Source: Nocardia carnea NBRC 14403
Lineage (GTDB): Bacteria; Actinomycetota; Actinomycetes; Mycobacteriales; Mycobacteriaceae
Direction: 5' to 3'
Length of the DNA: 39,465 bases
Assembly: GCF_000308515.1 (NCBI RefSeq)
Contig: NZ_BAFV01000028.1
Span: forward strand, 1 to 39,465
Position numbers and translations under genes: made by a program. Positions within the stretch are counted from its first letter, which is position 1; every line of letters begins with the position of its first letter. Shown here one piece after another: positions 35,660 through 39,465 of the stretch. The notes under the pieces are model-generated. The model saw only the letters and a list, made by a program, of their open reading frames with translations, did not search any database and had not been told where the DNA came from.

Positions 35660-37003
35660 ATGCCGAACCCCACCGTCGCGGTCATCGGTGCCGGAATCAG
35701 CGGTTTGACCACCGGAAAGATGCTCGGCGACTACGGGATCGCCTATACCTGCTTCGAATCCTCGGACCGGATCGGCGGTAACTGGGCCTTCGGGAACCCG
35801 AACGGGCATTCCAGCGCGTACCGATCGCTGCATATCGATACCTCGAAGTATCAGCTGTCGTTCCGGGACTATCCGATGCCGGATTCCTATCCCGATTTCC
35901 CGCACCACAGCCTGATCAAGGAGTACCTCGAAGGCTATGCCGCGGCGTTCGACCTGAAGAGGTCCATCGAATTCGGTAACGGTGTCCGGCACGCCCGCCC
36001 TGTCGGCGACGGCTGGGAAATCGCGACCGAGAGCGGCGAGAACCGGAAGTTCGACCTGCTGGTCGTCGCCAACGGCCATCACTGGGATCCCCGGTTCCCC
36101 GACTTCCCGGGCGAATTCACTGGGCAGGCCATCCACTCCCACGCCTATATCGATCCGCGGACCCCGCTGGACCTCTACGGTAAGCGCATCCTGATCGTCG
36201 GCATCGGTAACAGCGCCGCCGATATCGCCGTCGAACTGTCCTCCCGGGCGATGGACAACGATGTCTGGCTGTCCACCCGGTCGAGCGCGTGGGTGGTGCC
36301 GAAGTATTTCGCCGGTACCCCGGCGGACCGCTATTTCCGCACCGTGCCCTATGTTCCGCTGTCCTGGCAGCGCAAACTCGTCCAGACGTTCACGCCTTAT
36401 ATCTCGGGTGACCCGGTGAAATACGGATTGCCCGCACCGAACCACAAGTTCTTCGAGGCCCACCCCACCCAATCCGTCGAGTTGCCGCTGCGGCTGGGCT
36501 CCGGAGATGTGGTGGCCAAACCCGATGTGAGCCGGCTCGACGGGGACACCGTGCATTTCACCGACGGGACGCACAAGGATTTCGACGTCATCATCTACTG
36601 CACCGGCTACAACATCACCTTCCCGTTCTTCGACCCCGAATTCATCAGCGCACCGGACAATCGGATCGCTCTGTACAAACGCATATTCAGACCCGGCGTG
36701 GACAATCTCGCGTTCGTCGGTTTCGCGCAGGCTTTCCCCACCCTGTTCCCGTTCGTGGAGTGTCAGGCCAGGCTGGTCGCCGCCTACGCGGCCGGGCACT
36801 ACCGGCCACCGGGCGAAGCGGCGATGCTCCGGGGTATCGAGGAGGACCGGCAGCGCTTCACCGGGCACGTCGTGGACCGTCCCCGGCATACCCAGCAGCT
36901 GGACTACTTCGTTTACGAACGCGAGCTGCGGCTCACCGAACTGCCCGCCGGTCTGCGCCGGGCCCGCGCGCACGCCGGGAACCCGGCCGGGCAGGCCGGC
37001 TGA
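35660..37003 (+). CDS. Flavin-containing monooxygenase (class B)
   Basis: 447 residues. FAD-binding GAGISG (10-15) and ESSDRIGGNW, the FMO fingerprint F153-x-G155-x3-H159-x3-Y163 in EFTGQAIHSHAY, NADPH-binding GIGNSA (181-186) and the YCTGYN motif are all present. The fingerprint ends in Tyr, the FMO form, rather than the Trp of type I Baeyer-Villiger enzymes. It uses NADPH and O2 to oxygenate N, S or carbonyl substrates. ATG 35660 follows AGGAGGT. The stop overlaps the TetR start (TGATG), and an alpha/beta hydrolase follows, so oxygenation and hydrolysis may be consecutive steps. Confidence 0.93.
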   Translation: MPNPTVAVIGAGISGLTTGKMLGDYGIAYTCFESSDRIGGNWAFGNPNGHSSAYRSLHIDTSKYQLSFRDYPMPDSYPDFPHHSLIKEYLEGYAAAFDLKRSIEFGNGVRHARPVGDGWEIATESGENRKFDLLVVANGHHWDPRFPDFPGEFTGQAIHSHAYIDPRTPLDLYGKRILIVGIGNSAADIAVELSSRAMDNDVWLSTRSSAWVVPKYFAGTPADRYFRTVPYVPLSWQRKLVQTFTPYISGDPVKYGLPAPNHKFFEAHPTQSVELPLRLGSGDVVAKPDVSRLDGDTVHFTDGTHKDFDVIIYCTGYNITFPFFDPEFISAPDNRIALYKRIFRPGVDNLAFVGFAQAFPTLFPFVECQARLVAAYAAGHYRPPGEAAMLRGIEEDRQRFTGHVVDRPRHTQQLDYFVYERELRLTELPAGLRRARAHAGNPAGQAG

Positions 37004-37662
37004 TGGTCCGCTCGCGTACCGACCGGCGCGGACCCCCGCGCGGCGAACAGCGCCGGGAGGCACTTCTGGTGGCGCTGGACGAACTGTTGCGCGATAACGG
37101 GGGCCGGCTCGAGGCCGTCGATATCGCCGAGATCTCCCGGCGCGCCGGGTTGACCCGCTCGGCCTTCTACTTCTATTTCGAGAACAAGGCCGCCGCCGTC
37201 GGTGCCGCCCTGGAAGACATCTACCAGGAAGTATTCGCGGTCAACGATATCCTCGTCGGCCCCGGGGAACCGGCGGATCGTATCGAACGTACGATCCGCG
37301 GGCTGGTGGATTTCTGGGACCGCCACCGGCATCTCTACAGCGCCGTCCTCGACGCGCGTAGCGCCTCCGCGGCAGTACGTGAGCTCTGGGAATCCGAGCG
37401 CCAGGCCTTCATTCCCTCGATCGCAGCCATGATCGACGACGAACGCCGGGCGGGCCGCGCCCCCGCCGGTGGTGATGCGGCCACGCTCGCCGATGTTCTG
37501 CTCCTGCTCAACGAGCGCCTGCTCGAGCGCCTCACCCTGGGGGCCGAGCTCGACCGGGAACGCTATATCGAATCGGTGGTCACGGTCTGGCTGCGTTCGA
37601 TCTACGCACCCGCCGAACCCACCACCGCGAGGAATCGTCATGACTGTGCACCACACCCCTGA
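37003..37662 (+). CDS. TetR-family regulator, EthR-like
   Basis: 219 residues. An N-terminal helix-turn-helix with VDIAEISRRAGLTRSAFYFYFENKAAAVGAALE (about 39-71) is followed by a helical ligand-binding domain. ADVLLLLNERLLERLTLG near the C-terminus and FYFYF are shared with EthR, the repressor of the monooxygenase EthA in M. tuberculosis. It probably represses the operon through the paired palindromes at 35578 and 35611 until a substrate or product binds. Its ATG overlaps the monooxygenase stop and its end overlaps the hydrolase gene by 23 bases. Confidence 0.9.
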   Translation: MVRSRTDRRGPPRGEQRREALLVALDELLRDNGGRLEAVDIAEISRRAGLTRSAFYFYFENKAAAVGAALEDIYQEVFAVNDILVGPGEPADRIERTIRGLVDFWDRHRHLYSAVLDARSASAAVRELWESERQAFIPSIAAMIDDERRAGRAPAGGDAATLADVLLLLNERLLERLTLGAELDRERYIESVVTVWLRSIYAPAEPTTARNRHDCAPHP

Positions 37663-38635
37663 ACCCGCCGCCGCGGCCGGCACCGCCGAACTGACCTTCC
37701 GCTCGGGCGCCGATATATGCCACGCCTGGCACTTCGCCGCCGGTTCGGCCGAACTCGCGGGCCAGGCCGGGCGACCGGTCGCGGTGATGGCGCACGGTTT
37801 CGGCGGGACGAAGGATTCCGGCCTCGAACCGTTCGCCCGCGCCTACGCCGCCGCCGGAATCGACGTCCTCGCCTTCGACTTCCGCTACTTCGGGGCCAGC
37901 GGTGGCGAGCCCAGACAGCGGGTCCGGATGGCCGATCAGCTCGCCGACTACCGGGCGGCGGTGGCCGCGGCCGCCGAACTCCCGGGGGTCGATGCGAGCC
38001 GGATCGTGCTGTGGGGTGTTTCGCTGTCCGGCGGCCATGTCTTCGCCGCCGCCGCGGCCGCCCGGGCCACCCCGGAGAAATCGGCCACCGCACGGGCCGC
38101 ACTCGCCGCGGTTGTCTCGCTCACCCCGCTGGTGGACGGCCGCGCCGCGGCCGCGCTGGCCGTGCGATCCGGCGGCGTCGCGGCAACATTGCGGGGTGCC
38201 GGCACCGCCGTGCGCCGGCAGCTGGACGCGGTGACCGGCGGACCGGGCCTCATCCCGCTGGTCGGCCGGCCCGGGGAGCCCGCGGCGCTGGCGCTGGAGG
38301 GCTGGTACGAGTCCTACCGAGCCCTGGCCGGACCCACCTGGCGTAACGAGATCGACGCGAGTGTGCTGCCGCAGCTCGCCGGCTACCGGCCGGCCCGGGC
38401 AGCCGCCGGTTTGCAGCTGCCGGTTCTGGTCCAGATCGCCGATTTCGACCGCGGTGCGCCCCCGTACGCCGCGGCGAAGGCCGCCTTCGCCGCGCGGGCC
38501 GAGGTACGCCACTATCCCTGCGACCATTTCGGGGTCTGGCCGGGCAATCCGTTCTTCGAGTCGGCCGTCGATCATCAGCTGATGTTCCTGCGCCGGCACC
38601 TGGCGCCCGGCCTTCCGGATCCCGCTTCGACATAG
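37640..38635 (+). CDS. Alpha/beta hydrolase
   Basis: 331 residues. The oxyanion region MAHGFGGTKDSGLEPFARAYAAAGIDVLAFDFRYFGASGG, nucleophile elbow GVSLSGGH (Ser128), an Asp in LVQIADFDRGAP and His in YPCDHFGVWPG outline a full catalytic triad. A cap of about 120 residues lies between the elbow and the acid. It resembles dienelactone hydrolase/acetyl-esterase-like alpha/beta hydrolases common beside actinobacterial monooxygenases. Cytoplasmic. GCGAGGAA precedes ATG 37640, which lies inside the tetR end. Probably hydrolyses an ester made by the monooxygenase (inference from context). Confidence 0.9.
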   Translation: MTVHHTPEPAAAAGTAELTFRSGADICHAWHFAAGSAELAGQAGRPVAVMAHGFGGTKDSGLEPFARAYAAAGIDVLAFDFRYFGASGGEPRQRVRMADQLADYRAAVAAAAELPGVDASRIVLWGVSLSGGHVFAAAAAARATPEKSATARAALAAVVSLTPLVDGRAAAALAVRSGGVAATLRGAGTAVRRQLDAVTGGPGLIPLVGRPGEPAALALEGWYESYRALAGPTWRNEIDASVLPQLAGYRPARAAAGLQLPVLVQIADFDRGAPPYAAAKAAFAARAEVRHYPCDHFGVWPGNPFFESAVDHQLMFLRRHLAPGLPDPAST

Positions 38636-38776
38636 ATGGGCGAGAGGTGTCACGTCCGCTCCGCCCGCAGCCAGGGCTACCGGAACCTGCGGTAGCGTCA
38701 CGCGTACCCCACATGATGTGAGACACGACAAATTGCAGGCAGGTAACACCAGATGTGAATGGCCTTACGGTCATGA

Positions 38777-38803
38777 GGATTCGGCATATCGTCGTGCGGG
38801 TAA
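38777..38803 (+). promoter_or_regulatory. Possible SigF-like promoter of the terminal two-gene unit
   Basis: GGATT (38777-38781), 16 bp, GGGTAA (38798-38803). The -35 is exact; the -10 differs at its last base (A for Y). It is 60 bases before the next ATG. Confidence 0.35.
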
Positions 38804-38862
38804 TACACGGGACCGGCGGTGGTTTCGCGGCTGCCGGCCCGCGAGTGAGACACAGGAGCAGA

Positions 38863-39087
38863 ATGAGTGCCAAAACCGAACTCGTCCGCGAACTGAACGG
38901 GCCCACCGCAGCCTCGGAGATGCTCTCCGACCAGGAGATCGAGGATCTGCTCGGACTGTTCCGCAGCGCCCAGCAACAGGAGAAGGAACTGCTCATCGAG
39001 GCGGTCAACGGGATGATCCGCTTCTTTCCGCCGCCGTTCAAAACGATCACGCGCCGGATCATGTTCGGGGATCTACTCGAGAAATGA
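38863..39087 (+). CDS. Small hypothetical protein, first of a two-gene unit
   Basis: 74 residues, largely helical and charged: TAASEMLSDQEIEDLLGLFRSAQQQEKELLIEAVNGMIRFF, then PPPFKTITRRIMFGDLLEK. No membrane helix or signal peptide. CAGGAGCA is 3-8 bases before ATG 38863. The stop overlaps the next gene as ATGA, so the two products may work together. I do not recognise the family. Confidence 0.75.
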   Translation: MSAKTELVRELNGPTAASEMLSDQEIEDLLGLFRSAQQQEKELLIEAVNGMIRFFPPPFKTITRRIMFGDLLEK

Positions 39088-39465
39088 GCGATCTGGTCAC
39101 TCGCGCGCAGATGATCCTGCTCGCGCGCACACTCCATGTTCCCGTCGAACGTATTGCCTATCTCGAACGGCTCGGCTCCGAACACCTGCACGAACTCGAG
39201 CAGCGGATTTCCGGGCGGATCTTCGAATATCACGGCGAGATGTTCAAACGGATCGGCCGCCTGATCCCGATCATCCCGCTGCAGGTATCGCTGCCGCTGG
39301 TCCAGCGCATCGTGCCACCCATGATGACCGGCCGCGCCGCCGGTGCCGTCGGCGTCGAGTATCCCGACGCCGCGGCCGATACGCTCACGATGCTCAAAAC
39401 CGAGTACGCGGCGGACTGCACGCCGTATGTGGATCCGAAGGCGCTCGGCGAATTGGGCGACATCA
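39084..39465 (+). CDS. Hypothetical protein, cut by the window edge
   Basis: 127 codons are visible with no stop. The start MSDLVTRAQMILLARTLHVPVERIAYLERLGSEHLHELEQRIS is helical. A hydrophobic but Pro-interrupted stretch follows (RLIPIIPLQVSLPLVQRIVPPMMTGRAAGAVGVEYPDAAADTL), which may be an amphipathic or membrane-associated segment. GC-rich third positions support coding. ATG overlaps the preceding stop. The function is not recognised and the C-terminus is outside the window. Confidence 0.75.
   Translation, partial: MSDLVTRAQMILLARTLHVPVERIAYLERLGSEHLHELEQRISGRIFEYHGEMFKRIGRLIPIIPLQVSLPLVQRIVPPMMTGRAAGAVGVEYPDAAADTLTMLKTEYAADCTPYVDPKALGELGDI

Noticed and set aside
35660..37003. Type I Baeyer-Villiger monooxygenase (EthA orthologue)
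   Set aside because: The fingerprint reads FxGxxxHxxxY, the FMO form, not FxGxxxHxxxW, so the safer name is flavin-containing monooxygenase.

Overview
The window is very GC-rich, gene-dense DNA with frequent GTG starts and many 4-base ATGA/GTGA stop-start overlaps. It comes from a high-GC actinomycete of the Mycobacteriales. The order TPR protein, HAD phosphatase, small protein, tlyA, NAD kinase, recN, steA, pyrG, Nudix, xerD, parA, scpA, scpB, rluB, cmk, der reproduces the Mycobacterium tuberculosis Rv1691-Rv1713 block. Protein styles (MMPL remnant, RsbW/SigF module, EthR-like TetR, LipH-like esterase) fit Nocardia or a close relative. No tRNA, rRNA, CRISPR array, insertion sequence or prophage gene is visible. 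Region 1 (1-20.6 kb) is the conserved housekeeping block, almost entirely on the plus strand. It covers rRNA methylation (TlyA), NADP synthesis, recombination repair (RecN), septation (SteA), CTP synthesis (PyrG), ADP-ribose hydrolysis, chromosome dimer resolution (XerD), chromosome organisation (ParA-like, ScpA, ScpB), rRNA pseudouridylation (RluB), CMP kinase and the ribosome-assembly GTPase Der. It departs from the M. tuberculosis layout in four ways: a GyrI-like gene and a perfect 8-bp tandem array (20.5 copies) sit before the phosphatase gene, a membrane protein and an SRPBCC protein sit between recN and steA, the mctB/steB gene expected between steA and pyrG is absent, and xerD is followed directly by parA. 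Region 2 (20.6-24.6 kb) holds a zinc-ribbon protein, an LipH-like esterase, an unrecognised four-helix membrane protein with a coiled-coil start, a DUF1992 protein and an NTF2-like protein. Region 3 (24.6-32.5 kb) looks like a general-stress island. A plus-strand CsbD-like gene is followed by a minus-strand series: metallophosphoesterase, BON protein, nucleotidyltransferase, membrane peptide, then CDGSH iron-sulfur protein, HemK-like methyltransferase, haem-oxygenase-like diiron protein and flavodoxin-fold reductase. After these comes a plus-strand STAS / RsbW / SigF module. Sequences matching the SigF promoter (GGWWT, 15 bp, GGGTAC) precede both rsbW-sigF and the csbD-like gene, and weaker versions precede three other genes, so the island may be partly under its own sigma factor. 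Region 4 (32.5-39.5 kb) contains a DinB-fold protein, a heavily deleted MMPL transporter pseudogene, an NTF2-like protein, then a divergent cassette: a zinc alcohol dehydrogenase on the minus strand facing a flavin monooxygenase, a TetR regulator and an alpha/beta hydrolase on the plus strand. Two matching 14-bp palindromes (TGAC-N4-GTCA cores) lie on the monooxygenase promoter. The window ends in a two-gene unit of unknown function, the second gene running off the edge.
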